Shown here: positions 46,401 through 59,998 of the stretch, piece by piece
Layout of the letters: each line of letters begins with the position of its first letter
How positions within the stretch are numbered: position 1 is the stretch's first letter
NCBI GenBank assembly: GCA_947579605.1
Contig: OX388307.1
Span: 12,811,237-12,875,236 of the forward strand
Direction of reading: 5' to 3'
From: Athripsodes cinereus
Lineage: Eukaryota > Arthropoda > Insecta > Trichoptera > Leptoceridae
Length of the DNA stretch: 64,000 nucleotides
Translations under genes and position numbers: made by a program
The notes under the pieces: generated by a model
What the model was told of the DNA's origin: nothing
The model's input: the letters and a program-made list of their open reading frames with translations, nothing else
Databases searched by the model: none

Positions 46401-49400
46401 AATATTCGCAGGCTAGTAGGTACTAAGTTGTATAATCTGCTAACCCCCGAGAAAAACAATCTTGTAGAATATTTGTACTAACGGACTTAAATGTGAACTC
46501 ATCACTTTCGTCACTCGTCAAAAGTATTTAGGGTCCATTCAGAGTAAAGAAATTATAAGTAATTTTAATGAAGTTATTTCACATGCAATGAATACAAAAA
46601 CACGCGTAAGACTTGACATAATATCTTTTCTTAACTAGTTATATATACAACAAATTTAAATTTTATAGCCTCGGAGGCAGAGTATCTTTAAATTACTTGA
46701 AAATATGTAACTTATTACGTCTCAATTTCGTAAGCAAGCAAATCCAATATTTAATACGCACAGTCTCCAAGACATTATTGTCTTTATAGGTATTGTAAAA
46801 TTGCAAAATTTGTAGATTTGTTTGTTCACCTGTTTATTTCGTCTATGATTTGAGGGCTTTATCAATTCACAATTTTATTTTAAATATTTCGATGACGCAG
46901 GTTAAACTGTGTCAACTTGTAATGGGAAATTAAAAGAAAGTTTTATTGGGTATCACGACTGTATCTAACACAGAGGATTATCTTCAGTTATATTTTTCTT
47001 TATACGGTTAAGTACGGCGTGGGTCACATTGCGTAAGGTATTTAACTTTTTCTTAGTACAAAACACTCACATGAGAAAGTGTTGGTGGTGTATTTAAGTA
47101 CTTCGAATAATTGCCCATGGGAATCTTATTTCCAGGTTGTACGAAGGACATAACTTTTGGGAAGTATCTCCCTATGTAGATAGGTACAACCAAACAAACC
47201 AGAATGATAAACCTTAAAGTTTTTAAATTCTAATCCTTTCTTTTCTCCATGGAATTACTCTTTGTTATAAACATTGTTTTTTTTTGCATATAAGATAATA
47301 GTTATATAAAAACGACATTCGAGTACCTATATTAGCACAGACTATTTTATAATATATACTTGTAGATAATGTGTGTTATTATAATATATACCAAGGTAGG
47401 TAAGTAAAGCACGGCATGTTTGTTTTTCGGTTTCTCTAATACAATGTCAACAATTTGGTTTGAATGAATGAAGTATGTGGAATTGTTAGAAGAGAACTTA
47501 ACATAGGTAGACAGACGTATTGGGTTCGTTACGTAGACTTGGAACAGAGTTTGTCTAGTTGTTAAGGATTTATGTTTGGTAGTGCGGTTTGTTTCTACTT
47601 TAGGAGAAGTGTGAATAATATGGAGAGAAGGGCTTAGGTAACATTACTTATTTATATAAACATGTATCTGACTGGAGTAAAGTACGTAGGTTTAAAGTTT
47701 TACTATATGAAGATATTTTGTATAATGTAAGTATTTTGAAATAGTGAACGTTTTCTTCATTCCGTACGTTATTTGAATTGCTAAATTTAGAAATATGTTA
47801 TATTGAGAGGAAAATATGAAGAAAACAGGCTATCTGCGCAGGATTAGGTATTAACTAAAATATTATTAGGGATTTGTCTTTAATCCAGCTTAAGAAAAGT
47901 ATACCTATCTTTTAACTCAAGTAAATAATCCCTTACTATGTAGATTATACAGCAGATACGACTACATCGATACATATTATATTTTAAAGATTTTGTTTTT
48001 CTGGTGGTAACTTTATGAAAGTTAATTTTTACTTATACTTAATCACATATTGTTTAATTCATAATTTAAATTTTATATTTGGCAGAGGCATTTCGGAACT
48101 AGTTAATCATCAGTGCCATAAACTTAGAAACTTTTTATGACTGATGATGGACTACTTCCGAGAGCCCTCTCCAAATATATAATTTTAATTGAGAGTTTTA
48201 CATTGTTTGATTAAATAATCATTTTAAAATAAGAACAAATTATTTATTGATACCAACAAATTGATAGTAAATTATTTTTCTAGCGTTTTTTAAATAAAGG
48301 ATATGGTAGGATACTTTGAATTTTAATACATCCATCCCATGATGGCATCTCCCACAAGTCGAATATCCAGTGTACCAACTGCTAGTAATAAATAATGAAT
48401 AAACACGCAAGTCGTCTTCTTCGGGTCGTGTCAAAAAAAGTTAAGACAGAAATTAAGGCTTTCAATAAAAGCATTCTAAACTTGATAAGAAAACTAATTA
48501 AAATATTATTGCGCATAATTAGTATTTAAAACAGTAAAATATTATAAATGTTTAAAATATATCATACGCGTTCCTCTCGAATACTTTAAAATTATTTGAA
48601 GCTCTTCTTGCCAAGCAGCTCTGTTACAGACTAGCATGACAACTGGTAACATATGTGCACTTAAACAAAGCGAACAAAGTTGAGAACGTTCCGTCTCCAC
48701 TTTTACATAGGTAATTAAGAAATCTATCTTGAATAGAGGCATCTTATAATATTGTTCTAAATAATATCATTCCGACTAAATGTTGTAAATGTGTGCAGTG
48801 CAGTGCAATGGAGTAGCCAAGCTAGAGCTCGTTGCTTCCTACAACTACATCTGCACTACAGCGCAACGTTCTGATTTTACATTTTAAATAATTCTTGAGA
48901 AGTTCACATTTCACTTGAAACTTCCTCTTTAGCTTCGCCTTAAAATTCACACGCCGTGTAGTCACATAAACTCTTGTCTCATTCCTGGCTCCGTATCCAA
49001 ATCCTACACTCTATATTGTGATCATACATTTCTCGTACATGTGAGTTCTAATAATGTGAAAGGACTATGGAAATAAATGGATATTGTTTATTGAAATATT
49101 GCCAAAGAACCGATGCTTCAGAAATTTTACTGTCATAGAGTTTATGGGGTAATTAGCAAATATTAAAGATATCTTCTAGGCATTTAAGATAACATCTAGG
49201 CAATAACATTATGTCGATGGACACTAGTCCACTATTTAGGTAAAACGAGTTAACATATGTACAAGATCGGTCTTCTATATTACCTTGAATAAAAAAATAC
49301 CAATAATATCATAATCGAAATATTTAACAAAAACCAAATGCCACACGTTCTTAAATTAACATTTTTTTTTGTGCACAGATGTGACATGTCACATAAGATA

Positions 49401-50206
49401 TTTGAGAATGCGTTTATATCGACTTTCTTAATTCTTAAAAAGCACATGTCCATCAAGGACATCTTGTGAATTAATTTTAAATTAGTTTATTAATTGAGAA
49501 TCTTAAACTTTAAAAACTTTTTCTCTCTAAACTGTCAATCAAACTGGACATGTATTTTTGTGCTGTAAACCATCGATATATTATGTTCTCAATTATTTAA
49601 AGATCTTCATAGTCTTTCTAAAATATTTATTCAATAATATAAAGAAGTGATTCAAATTATTTAGATATAAATAATTCAAAGTACAATTACGTGTAAAAAA
49701 GATGCACAACACTAATTCGTAACACAGCAAACAGAAATTAAAAGAGTATAAAAAGAATTATAGGTAAAATAATTAACAGATTCCATTACAGGTAAATATG
49801 TTAAATGAATGAATTTCATGGTCACTTTGAAATATGTGAATAAAATGCAAAAAAGAGAAATTTAGAAGAATGGGTCATAACAACGTATTCATTTTCTAGT
49901 CAAAAGATATTATTTAAATAATCATATTTCAAATCAACGAAATACTTTTATGATTATCAATACTGTATAAAACAATGTCAAACAATTAGAAAATAGAAGT
50001 GAGTACCTACCTACGTCAATATGTGAAATTTTATATGAGTTGTTGTAAATAAATTAGAAAATAATGTATCAATTTACAAAGTCATCAAATAGTTTTACAT
50101 TGAATTTGTACATGGTGGAGTCTATTAAAAAAATGTATACGAATAAACATATAGACAAACAACATACCAATAGCCCATTATTAAATTATAAACTTAAATA
50201 GTTTAT

Positions 50207-52480
50207 AATAATAATAATAAATATATTTATTTCCAAAGTAGGTACACAATACAATATTATTTTCAATAAACAATGAAAAACAATCATAATAATATTCTAC
50301 CTCCCTATTAGAGATATCTCGTGTATAGGGAGGGAGTATAAACCAATTAAAACACACTAATTAAACATTACATATTTTTCATTTACTTATAATTATTCAT
50401 ATATTCACATATTTTACACATTACACATTATAACTATACTTAACTATATTATCTCACCATCCATCATTCTCACAAAGACTCACCGACACATACCACAATT
50501 CATTCTAATCCAAAAACACACCATCCAACACACACACACACACATCCCACCATTCACACACTTCATCACTCATCGAACAGAAAAAATAAACCAAAAATAC
50601 ACAAGACATGCAAAATTTCACTTCTTATAAATCATTTCCCACCCTAGAATCACATCACTATCAATCGCATTTCACACTGTATTCATATTTGTTTTTACAA
50701 CATACTCCTTTACACATCCTCTGAACCTCTCATAACAAAGAACGGATATACATACATACTTCACTGGGTAGTTCATTGAAATGTTTTATTCCTAAGTATG
50801 AATAGTGCCGTTGTGCTATATCCTTCCTGCACATCGGTATGGGCAATTTATTTATTAGTCTTAAGACTCTACTGTTTGATATTTTTCGTCTCACAGGAGA
50901 AGTCCTATGTTCCTTGAACACCTGAAGTATCGCAGACCGCACGTATAAGCTGTCGACCGTTAAAACTTTTGACTCTGAGTATAGCTCTTTTGACGGGTAG
51001 TCAATGGGCTTTTTAAACATTATTTTTAATAACAGCCTTTGAGCTTCACACAGTGGCGCCAAGTTGGTCGGATATGCTCCCCCCAGCCAATGATACCATA
51101 CTGGATCACTGACTGAGCTAACGCAAAGTACACAGATCTCAAGTGGGCCTCATGGAGAAAATTTCTGAGCTCTAGAAAAATGTAAATCAGTTTCCTCAGC
51201 CTTTTAACGGTTTTCTCAATGTGTGTTTTCCATTTAATATTAGTATCGATGTGAACTCCGAGGTACTTTATTTCTTTCAATGAACTAAGTCTCGCACAAT
51301 ATCTGTCACACTGGGTGTTCCCGCATTGCGAGGAGTGGACACACACGCTTAGACCTGAAGATTCACCGGATCGGTTAACGGCAAATGGAACAAGCGCAGT
51401 TTTTTCCGTGTTCAATGATAAGAGGTTTCGATCAAACCAACTTTTTAATACAACTATATCATGTTTTACCTTTAGTAATAAGCACCGTATCGTCCGCGTA
51501 AGAAATTATTCTACTATTAATGGGGAGGGAGAACATATCATTTACATAAATGACAAACAAAATCGGTCCCAGAACCGTCCCTTGTGGGATCACGTATTCC
51601 GAAGTCTCCGGTTGACTGAAAGTACAATTGACTTTAGTAATCTGTCTTCGATCCTTAAGATAACTTTCAAAGAGTGATAAAGCTTTACCCGTAACTCCGA
51701 TGTTTTTCAATTTGGCAATCATTAAGTTATGTGATACACTATCGAAAGCTTTTCTCAGGTCGATGAATATTCCCGCACATTTCTCACCGGCATCCAGGGC
51801 ACCGTAAACCTCAGTAGTAAAAGCAGATATGGCATCACTAGTTCCCAGGCCGGGCATAAAACCAAACTGGCCCTTATTTATAATATTGTTCTTGGTAAGA
51901 TATTCCAATAACCTGTTCTTAATGATTCTCTCAATAACCTTGGCAATGCATGAGACAAGCGAGATTGGACGATAATTATTTAACTCTCCACGTTCACCAG
52001 ACTTAAAAATGGGTGTAACTATTGCAGTTTTATAATTTTGAGGAAAAATTCCAGTCTTTAGACAAACGTTTATGATATATGTTAACGGTTCAATGATACA
52101 CGGTTTTATTGTAGTTAGTATCTTTTGTTTTTTGTTTGTTATCTGCGGTTTGTCCGACATATATTTTATATTATAACGTCATGTTGATATTTGAGAAAAC
52201 TGGAAACATAAAATAAACTTTGCAAAATAATCGAATCACAGTTTTTCAAAAGAATGTTAGATACGCCGTCCAGACCAAACTGTTTTTGAAGTATCTAAGG
52301 CAAGAATCGCACATTTGATCTCGTCAATAGTCATCGTTACGCTGGGCAAGTTCATGATCTTAATTTTGAAGAAAAAATAGTAGCAACATGTTATATTCTG
52401 ATGTAACATAGTTACTAGGATGTTCCCTAATGTGTTGAATGTGTTCAATAATACGAAAAAGATTTTGAGTTTTTTTTATC
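50207..52480 (-). mobile_element. Decayed jockey/CR1-like LINE
   Basis: Reverse transcriptase blocks on the minus strand: AILALDTSKTV and, in another frame, GLDGVSNILLKNC (52.2-52.35 kb); NNYRPISLVSCIAKVIE, GQFGFMPGLGTSDAI, GIFIDLRKAFDSVSH, VIPQGTVLGPILF and ISYADDTVLITKG (51.47-52.1 kb); and the post-RT part EIKYLGVHIDTNIKWKTHIE (about 51.25 kb). At least three frameshifts and a TGA after ITKGKT break it. A 0.5-kb 3' UTR with a hairpin (CCTCCCTA/TAGGGAGG, 50301-50334) ends in (TTA)n at about 50207. The endonuclease is missing. Confidence 0.85.
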
Positions 52481-53683
52481 ACATTTCAAAGTTTGCTTAT
52501 TAAGATGTTCATACTTATAAAATATGACGAATATTGTTGAATACTATGTATGTTGAATACTAGTTTGTCATTTAGGTGTTATCGAAACGATGAATTGAAA
52601 GCATAATGGTAAACTTTGGAGCATTTAATTTCATATGATAATATGAACTTTGTTTAAAAGACACTCTACTTTATAATTTTGATTATATTTTTTACCACAT
52701 TTGTATATGATTGTAAACAAATATCAAAGATATGAGATGGTGGTTTTGAGAAATAATGGCGTACTTCTTCAATGCTGATTGGAAGATTTCAAACGCCTCA
52801 TCCGTGATGCTCTATACGTTTATCTGCTTTTCACAGGACACACGAAAAATTACAAAAACCTTTTCCGTATTACTATGTTGTAAAACCATGTAAAATACTC
52901 CGTCTTTTTTTGTTATCATCTGATGTTATCATGCCATTTAAAAGAATACTCAGAAAAATACAACATTGGCTTGATTAAATTTTTTTTTTAACTACCTGTG
53001 TATATTTTTTATGTCCCGTATATTTTCATCTTGTGTATGTGGCAAACGTCTGCATGATCTTTATTACATTAAAAGATTAAAAATAAACTTTTGATTTATG
53101 AAAAATAAGTGGTTAAAACATGGATGAGTGAGAAGAAAATCTGAGAGCGGGTTGTGTTTAGAACACGGTAGAACTCTTTAGTTAAATATAATGTAGGTAA
53201 ATGATTATTTATTTTAAAAACACAAGCTTTCATCTCTGTTATAACAGTGTCTACGATAAAAAAGTGTTTAGTTGTTATTACGAAACTAATGTTATACTTA
53301 CGAGAGGGTACGAGTATATAACACTATATTTTAAGACTAGAATAAATTTTATATCAGTACATCTATAAAAAAGGTACCTTTTAGAAAGGAGATGTAAAAT
53401 GTAAAACGACCCGTATATATTACACAATAAATAGGTATTTGAATGACCCAAAACATTATCTTTGTTTACGAAGAAGGATTCTGAAAAAAAAGCGGTATTT
53501 ATAATATAAATAATAATACAAAACTACAACCAACACAAACAGGTAACGTTTGTAATCAAATTACGCGGCATAATAAGCATTTTGTAAGGTACAGAGGTAT
53601 CATGGAGGTCTTTTGTAAACTCAGTGAAGCGTCTAAAAAATATAATGGAAGGAAAACGAAATATTCTTGATTAAAATAATACC

Positions 53684-53717
53684 TATCTAGGCACGTAGAT
53701 ATCTACGTGCCTAGATA
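53684..53717. repeat. Perfect 34-bp palindrome
   Basis: The arm ATCTACGTGCCTAGATA to the right of the axis (between 53700 and 53701) is matched exactly on the left. There is no loop. It may be a MITE remnant or chance. Confidence 0.6.
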
Positions 53718-55449
53718 TTGTTTTACATTACATATGTAAAGATACGTTTTATCGTACTATTATATGTAATTCAATTTATAAATAAGCCGATTCGGCACAA
53801 GTTTAAGAAATATCCGAATGTGTGTACATTATCTCACATGCATAATATAATAATTTGCCAGCCATGTGTCAATTCGAATACGTGAAGTAAATATTACACG
53901 GGAAATTTTATGGAAATTTCTTATTTGAATTGTGTAGTTAAATGTAAATCCATGCTGATGGATGTGTGTATGAGATTGCTGTTCAATAATTTATTTATTG
54001 ATACAATAAACGGCTGTTGCCTCTTATAAATAGTACAATAAAATGTTCAATACAAATTACACAACACATACTCTTATTACTCTTTGTAAGATTAAAATAA
54101 AAACAAAACAAATGAAAACTAAAAAAACCTTAATGCATATATTTGTCGCTGAACTTTGGAAAAGATAAAGATTCTGGCTGGGTCTTATTTTCAGAATATT
54201 CAATAGGTTGACCAAAAGCACAAAATTCCCAATACTTCAATTTGTACCATGTGTTTTCGACTTCCATCAGGAATGGTAAATAGCGAATGTTAATAATGGT
54301 AACATACATTTATTATGAAACTTTTATTAATGGGTAAACAAGTATATATTATTTAACGCTGAATATTTTTTTTTAATTTTTGGATTTTATTTTCCATTTT
54401 ATCTATTTACTTTTAAATATATGTAATTTATTAAAAAGTCAATCAACCGATTTACAATTTTGATGTTTAATATCGTGCTTTGAAATGATTTTCACCTCTT
54501 TTATTTGCTATTCATATGCCAAATTTGTATATTGTATTATTACAATAAAAATAAAATTTAAATATACCTAATGCTTATCAAGTCGAAAATAGCGTATTGA
54601 AAAACGAATAAAGGTATATGACGTCATTACTTCACTGAGAATTCCAAATATTATTTGTTCGTAAATGTGTAACACTTTCGTCTACAGAGTATAAAATTTG
54701 ATTTGAAAATTTTCTGAAACACGAATAAAAAAAGGACACCGTTCAATTTAAAACGAAATCCTGAAATTTCTCATGGTACGAACATTGTGTAACTTTGAAT
54801 GTTTCATTAGGACGTGTTATCGCATAATAAATTCAGTTTAAAGCTGCATCGAAGACAAAGAGTGTGAATTCAAATATCTACAGTGTGTTATTCTATATTT
54901 CAATAAAAAAAATATGCTCCCAAGCCTCTCAATAATAATATGTTGATGCTACATAAACATAATTGAATTTCCCAATATTCCCCTTGTGGTGATTTATTCC
55001 AGGTTTTATGGAAATGCTCCTATCTTGACGGACAGATTTTATTCAATTATAATAATAATAATATGTGAAAAAAATCTTTTCTCTCCAAAATATTTAGCTT
55101 TTAAAATATTCTGAAGAACCTTAACAAAAGAGGTTCTTGAATAAATTTGTTTCGGTCAAAAATGTATACAAAACGGTGGCATCTGCTTTTTTTATTTGAT
55201 TTTTTTCCTCTAAAGTGATGCACTTTGTCCTTCTTGAAACTTTTTGATATCACTGACTTCAAAAATATATAAAATATTGTAAAAAACAATCTTTGCAACT
55301 AATTTTTATTTCCAATAATGCTTATCTTGTGTCTTTGAAGGTGAGCCATGCTTTCTGAATATAATTTTGTATTAGTTTAGTTTAATTTTTTTTGTTGCAT
55401 TTTTTCTAGTATTCCTGTAAGAAAATTCGAATTTGGATAAGAGCATTGA

Positions 55450-55715
55450 AGGCACCGACCATCAGGAGCAGCCGCAGTGGGCAGTCTGAAGATCTGAATC
55501 ATTCCTATCTAAACCATTATAAGCTTCACGTGTGGAATCTTGATGACACTCCTTTGATGTACTTCTAGCCGAGTGAAGTAAATCCATTCACAAAATAAAA
55601 TAACAAAAAAATAAATAAATCATAATTTGGGTAACAAATCAATAATTAAAACGAAATGCTAATAATAAAACGCTCAAAGCCTAGTAGAGGTATCCAAAAA
55701 CTTTCTTATTTCTAG
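55450..55715 (+). repeat. Diverged relative of the 22.5-kb SINE-like repeat
   Basis: ACGTGTGGAATCTTGATGAC, then ACTCCTTTGATGTACTTCTA and GCCGAGTGAAG match the 22.66-kb copy. After an AT-rich block, AGAGGTATCCAAAAACTTTC matches GAGGTGTCCAGAAACTTCG at about 22862. The shared order over about 250 bp defines the longer parent unit. Confidence 0.55.
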
Positions 55716-56372
55716 GTATTCAAGTCGACGAAACTAGAGAGTTGTTGATGCCGGAGTCTCCACAGAGATGCTTCCCAACCCAAAGGAACACATCCCACCT
55801 AGACTTCAGACTACATAGGGAGACAAGACAACAAATATAATAATAATTGGAAAATAACATCGTTGAACGAACCTCTACACACTCAGATATCTCAAGAGTT
55901 GAGGACTCCTATTTATCCAGATTCGCACACACTCCTGTCTTTTTCTTACGGGTGTAGAAAAACTCAATGGAAATTGATAATAATAAGTAGGATAAAAAAT
56001 GAAATGAAACACACATAATATGTGTGTGACGGAATATACCTGTATCAATCGTACATATTATTACAAATTAAACTTAGTTTGACAATGACCTCATAAGTCG
56101 ATACCGGTTACTATTTTAATAAATATATCACAGTAAAACTTAAAACAATTTTGTTTTCGTTATATCAAATAAAATGGAGTTTTACAAAATTAACGTCTAC
56201 TCAATCAATGGACGAATTATAGTAAAAATTGTTTAAAAACGTAGAGTGCCCATATGTCCTGAGAATAACGATGAATAGGGGTTCCTGGAGGAAATACCTA
56301 AAAGAAACGTCTCTTTCCCTAACCCAATTAGAACAAACGGCAGAACAGATATGAGTATGTATATATAATGAG

Positions 56373-57480
56373 TTACAATCCATTGGATTGGTCTGCAACG
56401 AGTTTGGTTTTTCTTCTCCATTCGTCTCTATTCTCAGCCAGACTTTTCAGCTCTACGTATGAGCCACAGTTCATATCACTCTTCAGTTGGTCCATATATG
56501 CGTCTCTTGGTCGGCCTCTGCCATTTGTCCCCTCGGTCTTACCCTCCGCGATGGCTATGAGTAGTCCTGGGTGCCTGATGTTGTGGCCAATCCAGTTAGC
56601 TCGTTGTTGGCTGATTCTCTTAAGGAGTTGCCTTTTTTCGCCTACCCTGGTTAATACTTCTTCGTTTTCGACGTGCTCCGACCAATGGATCTTAAGCATG
56701 CGTCTGTAGCACCACATTTCAAAGGCCGCCAACCGTCCGCTTTCACTCTTGCTGATGGTCCATGTCTCACAACCATAAAGCAGAATGCTCCATACAAAGG
56801 CTTTAGTAAGGTTCTTCCTTACGCTTAAGTCAATATTTGGGGATTCCAATATCTTCGAATTTTTGTTAAAGGCAATCCTTGCCTGGTTTATTCTGCTTAC
56901 GATTTCTGATTTGGAGCGTCCATCCTGGTTTATTCTGTTGCCCAGGTACACGAATTCACTTACTTGTTTGATGCTCACTCCATTTAAGGCAATGTTCGCA
57001 GTCGCTTCCTCTTTTCCAACGACCATACATTTTGTTTTTTCTTTATTTATTTTCATGTTGTACTTTGACAACAGTATACTTTCCATTTTTCCTAAGGCTT
57101 CGTTCAGCTCCATCTCGGAGTCTGCGAGCAGTGCTATGTCGTCAGCATATCTTATCATGTCGACCTTTTTCCCATTTATTTTTACTCCTGTCCAATTCTT
57201 CATTTCTTCTCTCAGTTCATCAATGGCTCGCTGTATATAGCAGTTAAAGAGAGCTGGCGACATTGAGCATCCTTGTCTTACGCCTTGTTCGACCCTTGCT
57301 TCTGCACAGCTCTCTCCGCTTTTAATCACAGCCATTTCGTTCTTGTATAAGCTCCAGATTGCTCTTCTGTCTTTATAACTCATTCCTATCTGGTTGAGGG
57401 TGTTAAAAAGTTGTTCCCATTCTACTTTATCGAATGCTTTTTCAAGGTCGATGAATGCTTTGTATGTGTTTTTATTAATT
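56373..57480 (-). CDS. Partial reverse transcriptase (palm to C-terminus) of LINE-derived element
   Basis: The open frame starts at the RT palm (AFIDLEKAFDKVEWEQL) and continues through VRQGCSMSPALFN, RYADDIALLAD, KTKCMVV, FVYLGNRI and the C-terminal RRMLKIHWSEH...QQRANWIGHNIRHPG domain. Upstream the same frame runs on into the neighbouring MITE to an ATG at 57587, giving a 404-codon chimeric ORF by chance. Motifs 0-2 of the RT are missing, so activity is unlikely. The paralogue at 37565 is broken by a stop and a frameshift. Confidence 0.7.
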
Positions 57481-57502
57481 GCTTTTCTCTTTTCAAGAGT
57501 AA

Positions 57503-58039
57503 TGGGGTGTTCACATTTAGCGAATATCGCCAGCCGAATTTCAAAATATAACGCCAGGCGAAAAAACAAAATTCGCCGTACGCCCATTGATCGTCACACC
57601 TGTTCACACAAGTCCACCGATATAGAAACGATCTGTCAGATGCGCTTTGATTTTGACACTGTTTTCAAAATGGCGTCGATATGGAGATCGCGAAGTGTTT
57701 ATTTTTAGTCGAAAATGTTATAGTAGAGGTTATAAGGCGCCTTTTAATTAAGGAAACAAACGCCATAAACCAACAAAAAAGATAACAGCTGTCACGAAGC
57801 GGGAAACATTATAAAATTTATAGGTTATAAAGCTTTTACCATAGACACAAACGCCGCGCATATCTGCGCATGTGCAAATCGTTCGATCGCCCGAGAATGT
57901 TGGAAGGTGGTCAACTCGAGACGATATCGTTTCTACTGGTTTTTATCGTTTCAGACTAGCTGTCATTTTGTTCACACGGTTCAAATGGCTGGCGATATTT
58001 TGGTGCCCTAGCGAAATTCGCCAAAGTGAGAACACCACA
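57503..58039. mobile_element. PIF/Harbinger-like MITE with TAA/TTA target duplication, 537 bp
   Basis: Termini TGGGGTGTTCACATTTAGCG and, complemented, TGTGGTGTTCTCACTTTGGC are imperfect inverted repeats continuing into GCGAAT and TCGC. TAA flanks both sides (57500-57502, 58040-58042). Removing the element and one TAA restores alignment with the paralogous copy at 37565 (GACTTACTCTTGAAAAGAG here, GACTTATTCTAGAAAAGAG there). Subterminal GGCGATAT and GCGAA motifs repeat at both ends. No transposase. Confidence 0.85.
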
Positions 58040-58060
58040 TAAGTCTGAGACTCAGGATTG

Positions 58061-58255
58061 TATTGTATTATATTATTATATATAATCTATGGATATTATA
58101 TATGAGTATGTATTGTTATTACATTATATATGTATAATATATATGTATATTATATATGAGTATATATATATGAGTATGTAATCTATGTATATTATATATA
58201 CTATATATTATATATGAGTATGTATTGTATTATATATAATCTATAGACATATAAA
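58061..58255. repeat. TA-rich tandem repeat array
   Basis: Imperfect copies of TATTATATATGAGTATGTAT, mixed with ATAATCTAT units, occupy about 195 bp directly beside the 5' end of the LINE derivative. Confidence 0.65.
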
Positions 58256-59429
58256 AATATTGAGTTTTAATTTGTGTTCACCTATACGCTTCTTGTTATA
58301 GAATACATTCTTTGTTTAATGAATTAGTGAAATCTAGGAAAATAAAACGCTGCGAGGGTATGAAGTAGGTACCAATTATGTAAGGAAATAAACCGCAATA
58401 AACAAGTTGAAGTATTATGAGAATTGTGTATATTATTATCTACCTTCCTAACATTTTATTCAAACCCTCATTAAAAGTTTCAGGCAACAAAATATCGACC
58501 ATTTTTCAACAATAATATACAAAAGACGGGGAAAATTCAATAGAATAAGTCACAAAATTTTAGATTGATTTTTGATGTTGGATGGGTAGAAATAAAAATC
58601 ACCACAATTTGTCGTAATTTACATTAAATTTAATAATTTTTTAATTGCTTTTTTTAGTGTTCCATAAAATGTACGTGTTCGTAGAACATCACGAATAAGA
58701 CATCAATATTTTCTATCCAGTGGTGAGACTGGTGAGGTATGCCATCCACCTTCAATGTCTTGTCTGTCCACCTTAATTATCTAGTCTGATGGCTATTCCA
58801 CTTGTAGAATATAGCATGATGGTGTAGATAAATAGAAGACTTAAGGAACATAGGGAGGATAGAAATTTAGTTCAAATAATTTACATCATCTCAGAAAGGG
58901 TCTACGTCAGACAATTTTGCAATCTTTGATGTCTTTCACAGTCAATATAAATACGATGACTTCAGATAATGAATCACTAGATATATTTATATTTACAAGT
59001 ATATGCAAGACGCAATCCTCTTGCAATGAAGTAATAATATTATATTATGTAGATACATAGAAACATACAATACTCGTGCATGAATAATATTGTTGATAAT
59101 ATTATAGTAGAAGATAATATTCTACTTGTCGTAAACACGGCATACAGCTTTGAGAAATATTATGAAATTATTATCAACAAAAAACATTGAATATAGTTCA
59201 AACAAGTGTGACAGTTTCATGATTTGACAACATTTAACTACAAAAGTTTTAATAATTATTATGTCGTGATTCAAAGAAAATTGATATTTTTTTCATACTA
59301 AATATCATTTAAGGGTATATCAAACATTATTAACCTGAAAAAAGTTTGTAAAGATTGTAAATTTGTCACATGAAAAGCTGTCGATTAGGCCGCTATTAAT
59401 GATTATTTTATATTTATTACCATCACAAC

Positions 59430-59566
59430 TTGTCTGAAAGAGGGAATGTGAGGAAGCGTGGGCATCCGAGAACCACGTGTCAAGTAAGAGCAATTGACGT
59501 GCGTGTATGAGAAATTGTATGAATGTAGAAGAAATGAAAGAAGTATGTAAGGATAGATCAGTTGAT
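59430..59566 (+). repeat. Decayed RTE-like LINE C-terminal fragment
   Basis: CTTGTCTGAAAGAGGGAATG through GGGCATCCGAGAACCACGTG, then after a deletion GTGCGTGTATGAGAAATTGT and GTATGTAAGGATAGATCAG. It matches the 3' coding end of the copies at 12127 and 25515, with about 35 bp missing in the middle. Confidence 0.65.
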
Positions 59567-59904
59567 GTAAGGTAACCAGTTGATTCGTTGAATATAATCA
59601 TCATAGAAGTTGTAATTTGTGTACTATATTGAGTCATTCAGGATAAGATTATAGATCAGATATCGATGGGATATCAGATATGGGTGAAGTTTTACGAATA
59701 TCTTCCCCAAACAGTATACTTTTTCATAAAATATGATATGGTTAAATATTCATAAGGAATCTCTTAATAATTTTGATTACAGTTTCAAATAATCTTTGAT
59801 ATTTTAATGGTTTCAAACGATAGGATTAGCCGTAGAGAATTAAGCAAAAAGGTCTATTCTGTAAGTTTTCGAATGTCATATTAGGAGGCGTTCATTTTTT
59901 ATTG

Positions 59905-59998
59905 GCACGTAGAAGACAACTTGCATGTAAATTACATGCATTTTTCTACTGGTTCCCTCACTTGTGGGAAATGTTGTGATGATATAGATAGATAGATC
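59905..59998 (+). repeat. SINE body copy
   Basis: GGCACGTAGAAGACAACTTG, a TGCATGTAAATTACATGCAT block and CCTCACTTGTGGGAAATG align with the body of the tRNA-headed SINE at 30223-30303. The head is missing. Confidence 0.45.

Larger units (their letters stand above)
41778..50206. other. Long gene-free stretch
   Basis: No exon, RNA gene or recognisable protein frame is seen. It contains the MITE at 42887, the small insertion at 43326 with its (GA)n tail, and a diverged inverted copy of the SINE body near 48330-48390. The rest is AT-rich with many AATATTATT and TAGGTACCTA tracts. The first part must contain the 5' UTR exon and promoter of the FABP gene, which I could not locate. Confidence 0.45.
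52481..56359. other. Gene-free stretch
   Basis: AT-rich sequence without recognisable exons. It holds a perfect palindrome at 53684 and the SINE-like relatives at 55450-55715. Confidence 0.45.
56360..58060 (-). mobile_element. LINE-derived element copy 2, interrupted by a MITE
   Basis: On the minus strand it starts CAATCCTGAGTCTCAGACTT at 58060 and ends ACTCATTATATATA at 56360, the same ends as the 37565 copy. A 537-bp MITE (57503-58039) sits 21 bp from the 5' end. The reverse transcriptase frame from FIDLEKAFDKVEW through IRYADDIALLADS, WSILLYGCETWTISKSESG and the terminal KLVADQSNGL is intact to the stop at 56373-56375. No endonuclease or RT finger region precedes it. Confidence 0.8.

Noticed and set aside
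59320..59637. 105-codon minus-strand ORF
   Set aside because: It is antisense to a decayed RTE-like LINE fragment.
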